Shown piece by piece: positions 1 through 7,577 of a stretch of DNA of 48,811 nucleotides. The translations under genes were made by a program, and so were the position numbers. The stretch lies in the NCBI GenBank assembly GCA_938023515.1, contig CALJDR010000005.1, positions 1 to 48,811 of the forward strand, given 5' to 3'. The stretch comes from an uncultured Flavobacteriales bacterium (GTDB taxonomy: Bacteria > Bacteroidota > Bacteroidia > Flavobacteriales > UBA1820). The notes below the pieces were generated by a model. It made no database searches. It was given only the letters and a program-made list of their open reading frames with translations, and had not been told where the DNA came from. How positions within the stretch are numbered: position 1 is the first letter of the stretch; each line of letters begins with the position of its first letter.

Positions 1-48
1 TCTACACAAGGAGTATCGTCGGCAGCGTCAGATGTGTATAAGAGACAG
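1..48 (+). other. Nextera adapter remnant at left contig end (technical)
   Basis: Bases 16-48 match the Nextera read-1 transposase adapter, ending in the 19-bp mosaic end (AGATGTGTATAAGAGACAG). Bases 8-15 (AAGGAGTA) look like an i5 index and bases 1-7 match the tail of the P5 oligonucleotide. This is library DNA, not genome. Biological sequence begins at about 49. Confidence 0.97.
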
Positions 49-87
49 GAATGGGCGCGCTTTCTTTTATGTTATAATAGTTCAAAT

Positions 88-1269
88 TTAGCTTATTTTC
101 CGGAGCGCATCCACGGCCGCATCGATTTCCTCCGGAGTATTGAATCGTCCTATCGATATGCGCACCGAAGGACATCCGATCATGTCATCGCCGTCTTTAT
201 ACATTGCCCCCAACACGGCAGAGGGCTCCGGCACTCCGGCCATGCAGGCACTCCCGGCCGAAACTTCCACTCCCTCCATATCCAAGGCCAGCAGAACGAT
301 GGACGGATCTTTCCGCACGGGCAAAGTCACGTTCACAATCCCCGGCAGGCATCCCTCTTTTTCCCGGCACAGCCCGTTGAATCGAATGTCCGGTACAGCT
401 GCTTCCAGCCCCCGGACGAGTCGTTCTTTCAGCCCGAGGACATAGGTCGCATCCTCTTCCGCCCGCTCCGCACAGATGCGCAGGGCACACGCCATGCCTG
501 CGATACCGGCCACGTTTTCCGTACCGGAACGCATCCCGCGCTCCTGCTGGCCTCCATGCAAAAAAGCCGGAAGGCTTCCGGTTTGTTTTATGTACAAAAA
601 TCCCACGCCCTTTGGCCCGTGGAATTTATGGGCCGACGCCGACAGGAAATCCACCGGAAGGGTGGACAAATCGATCGGTACACGCCCCGCCGTTTGCACG
701 GCATCCGTATGATAAAGCGCGCTATACCGGTGGCAAAGTTCTCCGATGGCACGGATATCGTGCAGGTTGCCGGTTTCGTTGTTGGCATGCATCAGGGAGA
801 CCAGCGTAGGCGCATCCGAAGCGGCCAGCAGACTTTCGAGTTCCGGCAGGGACAGACGTCCTTCCCGGTCGAGGCCCACATACATTATCTCAACCCGGTT
901 GCCCGGCGTAAAACGGGCATTATCTTGTTCGATAGCCTGTAAGGTGGAAGTCACCGCATGATGTTCGGCGCGGCACGAGAGGATACGGCGTATCCCGGCC
1001 GCACGTACACCTTGCAGAACTGTATTGTCGCTCTCAGTACCCCCCGAAGTAAAAATGATCTGCGAATGGTGCGCCCCGAGTGTCTGTGCGATCTCCCGGC
1101 GGGCTCGTTCGACCATCGCTTTGGCCTCGTGTCCGTCATGGTGCGCGGACGAAGGGTTGGCAAACGTGTCGTACATTACCTGACCCATCGTAAGTATCAC
1201 CTCGGGCAAGGGGCGGGTGGTAGCCGCATTATCGAGGTATATGTGGCGGCGGTGTGGTTCTTTTTCCAT
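88..1269 (-). CDS. Cysteine desulfurase (NifS/IscS family)
   Basis: This 393-residue PLP enzyme removes sulfur from L-cysteine, giving alanine and a protein-bound persulfide for Fe-S cluster or thio-tRNA synthesis in the cytoplasm. The N-terminus carries the family signature YLDNAATT (residues 11-18). The PLP Schiff-base lysine is K215 in SAHKFHGPKG, cofactor contacts include H104, D189 and Q192, and the persulfide cysteine is C342 in the loop GSACMAG. Length is normal for the family. The gene is the last one before the left contig end, so any downstream partner such as a scaffold protein cannot be seen. A weak promoter-like CAAAGTTT (minus strand AAACTTTG, one mismatch) lies at 1300-1307. 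Whether the in vivo role is IscS-like or NifS-like cannot be settled from sequence alone. Confidence 0.93.
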   Translation of the reverse strand: MEKEPHRRHIYLDNAATTRPLPEVILTMGQVMYDTFANPSSAHHDGHEAKAMVERARREIAQTLGAHHSQIIFTSGGTESDNTVLQGVRAAGIRRILSCRAEHHAVTSTLQAIEQDNARFTPGNRVEIMYVGLDREGRLSLPELESLLAASDAPTLVSLMHANNETGNLHDIRAIGELCHRYSALYHTDAVQTAGRVPIDLSTLPVDFLSASAHKFHGPKGVGFLYIKQTGSLPAFLHGGQQERGMRSGTENVAGIAGMACALRICAERAEEDATYVLGLKERLVRGLEAAVPDIRFNGLCREKEGCLPGIVNVTLPVRKDPSIVLLALDMEGVEVSAGSACMAGVPEPSAVLGAMYKDGDDMIGCPSVRISIGRFNTPEEIDAAVDALRKIS

Positions 1270-1347
1270 AAAAAATACGTTTCAAAGCATCCGAACAGGC
1301 AAAGTTTATTTATTTAATCCCGTTTTTGCAAGAAATTCCGTTTTTTA

Positions 1348-1378
1348 TTTGTTTTCAGCAGAACTATTTATAACTTTG
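1348..1378 (+). promoter_or_regulatory. Promoter of rpmE2
   Basis: A consensus Bacteroidetes promoter: TTTG at 1348-1351, a 19-nt spacer, and TAACTTTG at 1371-1378. The predicted start near 1382-1385 leaves a leader of about 105 nt before the ribosomal protein gene. Confidence 0.8.
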
Positions 1379-1396
1379 CGGCCTCTTGGGATTTCC

Positions 1397-1410
1397 ACCT
1401 CCCGGGAGGT
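1397..1410. repeat. 14-bp perfect palindrome in the rpmE2 leader
   Basis: ACCTCCCGGGAGGT is its own reverse complement and lies inside the untranslated leader of the L31 gene. It could form a short hairpin in the RNA or bind a dimeric protein. Ribosomal-protein leaders often carry autoregulatory structures, but no known L31 leader fold was recognised here. Confidence 0.5.
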
Positions 1411-1488
1411 TCCAGACTCTGAAGAAAGATCCGACCAATCTTCCAAAGAGCATAAAACAGAAGAATAAAAAGAAGATACTGAGATAAA

Positions 1489-1734
1489 ATGAAAAAAGGT
1501 ATTCATCCTGAAAATTACAGACTTTGCGCATTCCGCGATATGTCCAACGGTGAAACGTTCATCACGCATTCCACGGCCGACACCAAAGATACGGTGGAAA
1601 TAGACGGGGTGACTTATCCGCTGATCAAGCTTGAAATCTCCTCCTACTCCCACCCTTTCTACACCGGAAAGGTGAAACTGGTAGATACGGCAGGACGTGT
1701 GGACAAATTCCGCAAGAAATACGGTATCAAATAA
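1489..1734 (+). CDS. rpmE2: 50S ribosomal protein bL31, type B (zinc-free)
   Basis: An 81-residue large-subunit protein matching the type B form of bL31. It starts MKKGIHPENYR and contains the family signature SHPFYTGKVKLVDTAGRVDKF. The CxxC zinc-ligand pairs of the type A paralogue are absent. It sits alone between its own strong promoter (1348-1378) and a strong terminator (1766-1805), so it appears to be a monocistronic unit. In many bacteria the zinc-free form replaces the zinc form under zinc limitation; no Zur-like operator was recognised here, and in Bacteroidetes type B is often the only form. Confidence 0.96.
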   Translation: MKKGIHPENYRLCAFRDMSNGETFITHSTADTKDTVEIDGVTYPLIKLEISSYSHPFYTGKVKLVDTAGRVDKFRKKYGIK

Positions 1735-1765
1735 TTCCTTTTCTACGGAAAAAACGCGCCTTACA

Positions 1766-1805
1766 AAACAAAAAACCCGGACTTACCAGTCCGGGTTTTT
1801 TGTTT
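1766..1805. terminator. Bidirectional terminator between rpmE2 and coaE
   Basis: An 18-bp perfect stem (1766-1783 with 1788-1805) closes a 4-nt loop. The GC core CCCGGACT/AGTCCGGG is flanked by A and T runs, giving a U-tract on both strands. It lies between the convergent genes rpmE2 and coaE and should stop transcription from both. Confidence 0.93.
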
Positions 1806-1815
1806 GTCTATAGAG

Positions 1816-2421
1816 CTACCCTTTCGCAGCGGCATTCCTGAAAAAAGCGTCCAACCGATCCGCTTCCCGTTCCTTTTCCTCAAAATCGACCGGCGAAATG
1901 ACGATGTCGGCCAGCGCGGCCCGCTGCTCGTCGGTCATCTGGCGCTCCATCCGGGCCCGGACACCCCCTTCGGACACTCCGTCTCTTTCGGCAACCCGCC
2001 CAATCCGGATATTCTCGGGAATACACACTGCTACGGTGACATCACACCGTTTGTCCCCTCCGGATTCGAAAAGAATAGCTGATTCCAGAATTACGTACGG
2101 AGCCTGCACGCACAGGCGCCAATGCTCGAAATCCATATAAGTGGCCGGATGGACGATCGCGTTGAGCCTGTCCAACAGCACCGCATCCAAAAAAACCTTT
2201 TCGGCCACATACCGGCGGTCGAGCTGTCCGTGGACATACGCCTGCTCGCCCAGCAGGTTTTTGATATTCTCCACCAGGATATGGTCGGTGTTCATCAGCT
2301 CTTTGGCGCGCGGATCGGCATAAAAAACAGCCGCTCCCCGTTTTTCAAACATGGCGGCCAATGTGCTTTTGCCGGAGCCGATACCTCCGGTAAGCCCTAC
2401 GGTATATATTGTTCCTTTCAT
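1816..2421 (-). CDS. coaE: Dephospho-CoA kinase
   Basis: This 201-residue enzyme phosphorylates the 3'-hydroxyl of dephospho-CoA, the last step of coenzyme A synthesis. The P-loop LTGGIGSGKST is at residues 10-20, followed by the CoaE-typical segments around YADPRAKEL, LNAIVHPA and ILESAILFESG. Length is normal. The start lies 10 nt after the stop of the upstream ybbR-like gene, so the two are very likely co-transcribed and possibly translationally coupled. Transcription ends at the shared terminator 1766-1805. Confidence 0.95.
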   Translation of the reverse strand: MKGTIYTVGLTGGIGSGKSTLAAMFEKRGAAVFYADPRAKELMNTDHILVENIKNLLGEQAYVHGQLDRRYVAEKVFLDAVLLDRLNAIVHPATYMDFEHWRLCVQAPYVILESAILFESGGDKRCDVTVAVCIPENIRIGRVAERDGVSEGGVRARMERQMTDEQRAALADIVISPVDFEEKEREADRLDAFFRNAAAKG

Positions 2422-2431
2422 TCGGGGCGGA

Positions 2432-3466
2432 TTAGCGTTTCCGGTATATGTACTGCACTTTTTCCGGGACGAGGGTCATTTTACCCACAAAAAGGGGCGA
2501 GGCCGTGATCTTCGGGTAGACAAAACGGGTGTCGGGATCCGTATGGCTCATATCGACCGTAACCCGGAAATCCTTTTCTCCCACTCGGGCATAATCTTCT
2601 ACAGCTACCCGGTATCGCAGGGATACTTTGGCCGGGAAAAACTTGACCGAGTAACCTGACGGCACATTCACCGCCCGTACGCTGACCTGCATCTCCCCTT
2701 CGGTATAGGGTTTTACGGTCAGAGAAACGGCCACACGGGACGGCTCGACCCTCACTTTCTGAAGAGAGGCCGGAAGGGTAAGCCTGACCGAATCGGTGAA
2801 TGGTGCCGAAAGGTTGCGGTACGACAATTCCGGCAGGGTAATGCGGTCTATCTGACCCACCTCTTCGGGCGTGCCGAATATTTTTACCCGCACCGGGCTG
2901 ATCATAACCGGATCGAAAGCCCCGTAACCGGGCCGGAACGTGGTGCTGATCTTCGACACTTCCACCGGGACAATCTTGGAAACCTCGTCGCCCATATTGA
3001 GAAATATCGTATCGGCCACGATATCTTTGATCTGGTCGGAAGGAAGTATAGCCTGGGCTACCAGTTCGGGATGTCGGGCGGGTATCCAATAGTGACGCCC
3101 ATGGGATTCGCGGACGACTTTGTTCAGGTCGACCTCCAGGTCCCGGGTCCCGACCGCATAACTGAGCATATTGAAGCCGTTCATCTGCACGGCTATTTTG
3201 ATCTTTTGCCGGGAAAGGTCCTCGGAGGTGTAGCCTGCCGGGGCATTCACATATACCGGCGATATCGTCGCTGACATGACATACCCGCTCTCCACCTGCT
3301 TGAGAAACCAAATGGCCAAAATGATGACGAATATGACCAAAAAGACGAATACCGAACGGTTGTTCCGCACTTTCACGTTGAAAATGCGCTTGAGCTCCTT
3401 TTTTATATCAGGAGCATCCTGCTGGCCGTTCGGTTTATTCCGCGGTGTCCCGCTATTGCTTTCCAT
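2432..3466 (-). CDS. YbbR-like domain membrane protein
   Basis: A 344-residue protein with a basic, hydrophilic N-terminus, one membrane segment at about residues 38-56 and a large exported region. That region has the alternating beta-strand pattern and repeated phrases (KIVPVEVSK, VRVEPSRVAVSL, YRVAVEDYARVG) seen in YbbR/CdaR-type proteins. In Firmicutes such proteins bind and regulate the diadenylate cyclase CdaA; here no cyclase gene is next to it, so that role is inference only. In-frame sequence extends upstream to 3607, but the ATG at 3466 is preferred because it gives a sensible short N-terminus and lies just below a promoter-like element. It is the first gene of a ybbR-coaE pair. Confidence 0.82.
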   Translation of the reverse strand: MESNSGTPRNKPNGQQDAPDIKKELKRIFNVKVRNNRSVFVFLVIFVIILAIWFLKQVESGYVMSATISPVYVNAPAGYTSEDLSRQKIKIAVQMNGFNMLSYAVGTRDLEVDLNKVVRESHGRHYWIPARHPELVAQAILPSDQIKDIVADTIFLNMGDEVSKIVPVEVSKISTTFRPGYGAFDPVMISPVRVKIFGTPEEVGQIDRITLPELSYRNLSAPFTDSVRLTLPASLQKVRVEPSRVAVSLTVKPYTEGEMQVSVRAVNVPSGYSVKFFPAKVSLRYRVAVEDYARVGEKDFRVTVDMSHTDPDTRFVYPKITASPLFVGKMTLVPEKVQYIYRKR

Positions 3467-3499
3467 ACCTACGAAAATAGGCAAATACCGCCTAAAGAA

Positions 3500-3507
3500 C
3501 AAAAATA
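3500..3507 (-). promoter_or_regulatory. Candidate -7 element for ybbR-coaE
   Basis: On the minus strand this reads TATTTTTG, a full TAnnTTTG match, about 34 bp upstream of the chosen ybbR start. No clear -33 TTTG was found at 19-21 nt, so the call is moderate. Confidence 0.5.
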
Positions 3508-3541
3508 ACAAGCACATAATAACATTTATCGCAACATTACT

Positions 3542-3549
3542 TATATTTG
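3542..3549 (+). promoter_or_regulatory. Candidate -7 element for the DUF4199 operon
   Basis: TATATTTG is a full TAnnTTTG match in the divergent gap before the DUF4199 gene at 3669. The -33 position has no clear TTTG. The leader would be about 115 nt. Confidence 0.5.
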
Positions 3550-3668
3550 TAGAAACAAACATTGTCCCATTACGTCGAAAAAATAGTGCCCGGCACATAT
3601 CGGGCATCTGCGAAGCCCGGCGTAGGGGCTATACAATTAACCGAACACAACAAAAACTTTCTAAACAC

Positions 3669-4196
3669 ATGGAAAAGAACTTAGTTTTCTCCCAAGGCCT
3701 CAAAACTGGCCTTATCGCCGCGGCCGTAGCTATAGTAACCGTCCTTATTGCATTCATTCTGAACATAACGATGATAGGATGGACTTTCCAAGGCATAAGT
3801 TACATCCTGCTTATCGCTGTAATGATATACGGGCTTTTGCAGTTCCGCAAAGCCAACGGAGGGTTCATGGCCTTCGCACAGGGACTTTTGGTAGTACTGG
3901 TAGCCGGCGTGGTATGCTCGGTCATCAGCTACTTCTTCAACCTTTTGTATTTTAACCTCATCAATCCTGATTATATCAACGAGGTGATGGAATACTCCAA
4001 AGAGGCTGTCCAGAAAATGGGCATGGTTATGAACGATGAACTGGAAGCAACCATGCGCGCCAATGCGGAAAAGAGTATGCACTTCTCCATCCTGAACTTT
4101 ACCATAGGCATCGTAGGATCTTTGGTCATCTGGTCGATTCTCGGCTCGATCCTGGGGGCTATTTTTTCCAAAAAAGACCCCAGCGCAATCGCTTAA
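3669..4196 (+). CDS. DUF4199 membrane protein (first copy)
   Basis: A 175-residue membrane protein that looks like DUF4199, a Bacteroidetes family of unknown function. Four hydrophobic segments are visible: about residues 12-33, 36-55, 70-95 and 145-165. A charged loop between the third and fourth is rich in Glu and Met. The reading frame is open far upstream, but the ATG at 3669 (MEKNLVFSQGLKTG) fits the family start and the divergent promoter layout. It lies 21 nt before a second DUF4199 gene, followed by a lipid-linked-sugar glycosyltransferase. In this family these genes often neighbour such glycosyltransferases, which suggests an accessory membrane role; that is inference. Confidence 0.78.
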   Translation: MEKNLVFSQGLKTGLIAAAVAIVTVLIAFILNITMIGWTFQGISYILLIAVMIYGLLQFRKANGGFMAFAQGLLVVLVAGVVCSVISYFFNLLYFNLINPDYINEVMEYSKEAVQKMGMVMNDELEATMRANAEKSMHFSILNFTIGIVGSLVIWSILGSILGAIFSKKDPSAIA

Positions 4197-4217
4197 TCCC
4201 GTCAATTATCTCCGAAC

Positions 4218-4739
4218 ATGGAAAACAAAATGTCCTTAGGCAAATACGCGTTTTATTACGGCATTACCACCGGGTTTATCCTGGCCCTGATCTCCCTGCT
4301 GGCATATGTTCCGGGACTCGGGTCGGTCATCTGGATCGTGCGGATCATCGCCTTGGTCATGCTGACGATGTATTTCGTGCGCAGGTACCGCGACCAGTTC
4401 AACGGCGGGATACTCACCTCCGGGGAAGGCTTTAAGCTTACATTTTTGCTGTTCGTATACATCGGCATTATCGCCGCCCTGTATTCGGGCTTTCAGGTAC
4501 AGATAGCCGCATCGAAGGACTCGCAGGAAATGTTCGAACTGTTGCGCGAAACATACGACAACGCCGGGATGGACATCTCGGATTCCATGATCCGCAGTGT
4601 GATCGGCGTCGTACCGTACGTGACGGCTATTTTCTATATGATCGGACATTTGATCGTAGGAGCGATATTCGGAGCTATCTACTCCTCGTCGCTCAAACGG
4701 GAACCGCAACCGCCGGCCGAAAATAACGGGACACTGTAA
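4218..4739 (+). CDS. DUF4199 membrane protein (second copy)
   Basis: A 173-residue paralogue of the preceding protein with the same plan: N-terminal MENKMSLGKYAFYYG, four hydrophobic segments, and a charged loop (about residues 92-125) before the last one. The sequence after the last segment is hydrophilic and ends in a Pro/Glu-rich tail. It sits between the first DUF4199 gene and a GT2 gene with small gaps (21 and 35 nt), so the genes form one transcript. No enzyme motif was seen. The two paralogues may form a heteromeric membrane complex; this is untested inference. Confidence 0.78.
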   Translation: MENKMSLGKYAFYYGITTGFILALISLLAYVPGLGSVIWIVRIIALVMLTMYFVRRYRDQFNGGILTSGEGFKLTFLLFVYIGIIAALYSGFQVQIAASKDSQEMFELLRETYDNAGMDISDSMIRSVIGVVPYVTAIFYMIGHLIVGAIFGAIYSSSLKREPQPPAENNGTL

Positions 4740-4774
4740 TTTATCCGGCAGAAAGGAAAAAAAGAGAGAGACTT

Positions 4775-5752
4775 ATGGAGATATCCATTGTCATACCGCT
4801 TTACAATGAAGAGGAATCGCTGCGCGAACTGAACGAGTGGATACGCCGCGTAATGGCCGACAACGGATTTTCCTACGAGGCGATCTATGTGGACGACGGA
4901 TCGACCGACGGTTCATGGAAAGTGATCGAGGAATTATCCGCAAACGACCCGGCCGTACGGGGGATCAAACTGCGCGGCAACCAGGGCAAATCCATCGCCC
5001 TGCGGGCGGGATTCCAGGCAGCCGAAGGAGATGTAGTATTCACGATGGACGCCGACCTGCAGGATTCGCCGGACGAGCTTCCCCCGATGTACCGCATGAT
5101 CACCGAAGAGGGGTACGACCTGGTATCAGGATGGAAAAAAAGGCGTTACGACCCGCTTTCCAAGACCCTGCCCACCAAACTGTACAACTGGGCCGCGCGT
5201 AAAGCATCGGGGCTCTCCCTGCACGATTTCAACTGCGGGCTGAAAGCATACCGCAAGGAGGTGGTTAAATCTATCGATATCTATGGCGAGATGCACCGCA
5301 ACATCCCCATGTTGGCACAAGCGGCGGGATTTTCCCGCATCGGCGAAAAGGTGGTCCATCATCAGGCCCGTAAATACGGACACACCAAATTCGGCATTTC
5401 CCGCTTTATCAACGGATTCCTCGACATGGTATCGATGGTGGTGCTCAAACGTTTCGGACGCCGACCCATGCATTTCTTCGGAACGGTAGGATTTTTTATG
5501 TTCGTCATCGGCTTTTTGAGCGCAGGATATATCGGGGGGGCCAAATTGTGGGCCTTGTATCACGGGCAAAAAGCCATCCTGGTGACCGACAGCCCCTGGT
5601 TCTACATCACCCTGACCATGATGATCCTGGGCGTTCAATTCTTCATGGCGGGATTTGTCGGGGAGATGATCGTAAAAAGCCGGAGCCATATGCCGGATTT
5701 TTATCTGGACCGTACCACCGGCTCACCCAAGAAAAACGACACAGAACAATAA
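4775..5752 (+). CDS. GT2 glycosyltransferase, dolichyl/undecaprenyl-phosphate type
   Basis: A 325-residue protein with an N-terminal GT-A domain (about residues 1-230) and two C-terminal membrane segments (about 232-255 and 270-300). Key motifs are IVIPLYNEEESL, the nucleotide-sugar site YVDDGSTDGS, LRGNQGKSIALRAGF, and the metal motif MDADLQD. This is the plan of DPM1/GtrB/ArnC enzymes, which move a sugar from a nucleotide donor to a polyprenyl phosphate at the inner face of the membrane. The sugar cannot be told from sequence. It is third in an operon behind two DUF4199 proteins and 42 nt ahead of a phosphosugar mutase, which could help supply its donor sugar. Confidence 0.88.
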   Translation: MEISIVIPLYNEEESLRELNEWIRRVMADNGFSYEAIYVDDGSTDGSWKVIEELSANDPAVRGIKLRGNQGKSIALRAGFQAAEGDVVFTMDADLQDSPDELPPMYRMITEEGYDLVSGWKKRRYDPLSKTLPTKLYNWAARKASGLSLHDFNCGLKAYRKEVVKSIDIYGEMHRNIPMLAQAAGFSRIGEKVVHHQARKYGHTKFGISRFINGFLDMVSMVVLKRFGRRPMHFFGTVGFFMFVIGFLSAGYIGGAKLWALYHGQKAILVTDSPWFYITLTMMILGVQFFMAGFVGEMIVKSRSHMPDFYLDRTTGSPKKNDTEQ

Positions 5753-5794
5753 ACGGAATGGGCCTTGGGGCCCTGTCATAAAAACCCAAAGAAT

Positions 5795-7516
5795 ATGGAC
5801 CTGAAAGAACTGTCCCTCGAAAGGGCCAAGCAGTGGCTCTCGGACAAATATGACGAGCAGACCCGCCGGGAAGTGCAGCGGATGATAGACGAGAATTCCG
5901 AAGAATTGGTGGATGCTTTCTACAAAGACCTCGAATTCGGCACCGGCGGCATGCGCGGTATCATGGGCGTAGGCACCAACCGGATGAACAAATACACCAT
6001 CGGCGCCGCTACACAAGGTCTGGCCGACTACCTGAAGCAACAGTTCCCCGGAGAAGAGATATCGGTAGTCATCGGATGCGACGTGCGCCACAACTCGGAT
6101 GTATTCTCCCGGATGTGTGCCGAAGTCCTTTCGGCCAACGGCATCAAGGCTTTCCTGTTCGACGGGTTCCGCCCGACGCCGGAAATATCCTTTGCCATCC
6201 GCTTTTTGCACGCCAAAAGCGGTATCATCATCACCGCCTCGCACAACCCGCCCAAATACAACGGCTACAAAGCCTACTGGGACGACGGTTCGCAGGTCGT
6301 GCCGCCGCATGACAAGGGCATTATCGACCAGGTGGCCAAAGTTCGTGTAGAGGACATCAAATTTACCCCGAACGAGAAACTGATCGAAACGATCGGCGAA
6401 AAAGTAGACCGCGCTTTCGTGGAAGCGGCCGTCAAACATGGCAGCTACGACACGACCGGCCGGGACGACTTCAAACTGGTCTACACCCCGATACACGGCA
6501 CTTCGTTCAAGGCGATGATCCCGGCCCTGGAACTGGCCGGATTTAAAAACGTGATCACCGTGACGGAACAGATGGTGCCCTCGGGCGACTTCCCGACCGT
6601 CAAATCCCCGAATCCCGAAGACCCTAAAGCGCTGAAAATGGCGACCGACCTGGCCATCCGCGAGAACGCCGATATGGTAGTAGGGACCGATCCGGATGCC
6701 GACCGCATCGGCATCGCCGTACGGAACCTCAAGGGCGAACTCGAACTGCTCAACGGCAACCAGACCAATACCGTATTGGCTGCCTATCTGCTCGAACGCT
6801 GGCGCAAACAGGGCAAACTGAACGGAAAACAGTTCATCGGCTCGACCATCGTCACCTCCGATATCTTCTACAAGATCGCCGAACTGTACGGCGTGGAATG
6901 CAAGGCCGGGCTTACCGGTTTCAAATGGATCGCCGATATGATCCGCCGGGCCGAAGGCAAACAGGAATTCGTCGGCGGCGGCGAGGAGAGTTTCGGCTTT
7001 ATGGTCGGCGATTTCGTGCGCGACAAGGACTCCATTACCACCACCATCCTGGCGTCGGAAGTGGCAGCCGTGGCGAAAGCCAAAGGTTCTTCCTTCTTCA
7101 AGGAACTGCTGAAGATCTACGAAAAAACCGGCATGTACCGCGAGAGCCTGGTGAACATCGTACGCGAAGGCGTATCCGGCGCTCAGCAGATCAAAGCCAT
7201 GATGGACACCCTGCGCAACAACCCGCTAAAGACCCTCGACGGCTCGCCGGTCGTGCGTATCGACGACTACAAGACCTCCGTATCGAAAGACCTGGTAACA
7301 GGCCGGGAAAAACCCATCCACATCCCTCAGTCGGACGTGCTGATCTACTATACGGCCGACGGTACGAAAGTGGCCGCCCGTCCTTCCGGCACGGAGCCGA
7401 AGATCAAGTTCTATTTCAGCGTGAATGCTCCCTTCGCCGGAGAGCAGGAATACGATAAGGTTTCCCAGGCGCTGGACGAAAAACTGAAACGCATCGAGAA
7501 AGAAGTGGATTTTTAG
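5795..7516 (+). CDS. Phosphohexomutase (phosphoglucomutase/phosphomannomutase, PGM2-like)
   Basis: A 573-residue alpha-D-phosphohexomutase that moves phosphate between C1 and C6 of a hexose. All four family motifs are present: the phosphoserine loop TASHNP with S149, the metal loop GTDPDADR with D299/D301/D303, the sugar-specificity loop GGGEES at 394-399, and the phosphate loop RPSGTE at 529-534. Length fits the longer PGM2/PgcA type rather than the ~450-residue GlmM/ManB type. The frame is open 30 nt further upstream, but the ATG at 5795 (MDLKELSLERAKQWL) matches the usual start. It closes the DUF4199-GT2 operon and ends at a strong terminator. Glucose-phosphate is the likelier substrate. 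Confidence 0.92.
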   Translation: MDLKELSLERAKQWLSDKYDEQTRREVQRMIDENSEELVDAFYKDLEFGTGGMRGIMGVGTNRMNKYTIGAATQGLADYLKQQFPGEEISVVIGCDVRHNSDVFSRMCAEVLSANGIKAFLFDGFRPTPEISFAIRFLHAKSGIIITASHNPPKYNGYKAYWDDGSQVVPPHDKGIIDQVAKVRVEDIKFTPNEKLIETIGEKVDRAFVEAAVKHGSYDTTGRDDFKLVYTPIHGTSFKAMIPALELAGFKNVITVTEQMVPSGDFPTVKSPNPEDPKALKMATDLAIRENADMVVGTDPDADRIGIAVRNLKGELELLNGNQTNTVLAAYLLERWRKQGKLNGKQFIGSTIVTSDIFYKIAELYGVECKAGLTGFKWIADMIRRAEGKQEFVGGGEESFGFMVGDFVRDKDSITTTILASEVAAVAKAKGSSFFKELLKIYEKTGMYRESLVNIVREGVSGAQQIKAMMDTLRNNPLKTLDGSPVVRIDDYKTSVSKDLVTGREKPIHIPQSDVLIYYTADGTKVAARPSGTEPKIKFYFSVNAPFAGEQEYDKVSQALDEKLKRIEKEVDF

Positions 7517-7538
7517 GAAACGCTCCTTTTGTCTATTA

Positions 7539-7577
7539 AAACAGCGAGGGCGCCTTTAAAAGGCGCCCTCGCTGTTT
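7539..7577. terminator. Bidirectional terminator after the phosphohexomutase
   Basis: A perfect stem of about 17-18 bp (core ACAGCGAGGGCGCCT with its complement) around a TTTAAA loop, flanked by A and T. It lies between convergent genes; the stop codon of the minus-strand glycosylase gene (7576-7578) overlaps its outer edge. Confidence 0.9.

Noticed and set aside
5534..5540. G7 tract in the GT2 gene as a slippage site
   Set aside because: The frame is intact, the run is short and it is not placed in a start or promoter; a similar G7 at about 26177 is intergenic and likewise unremarkable.
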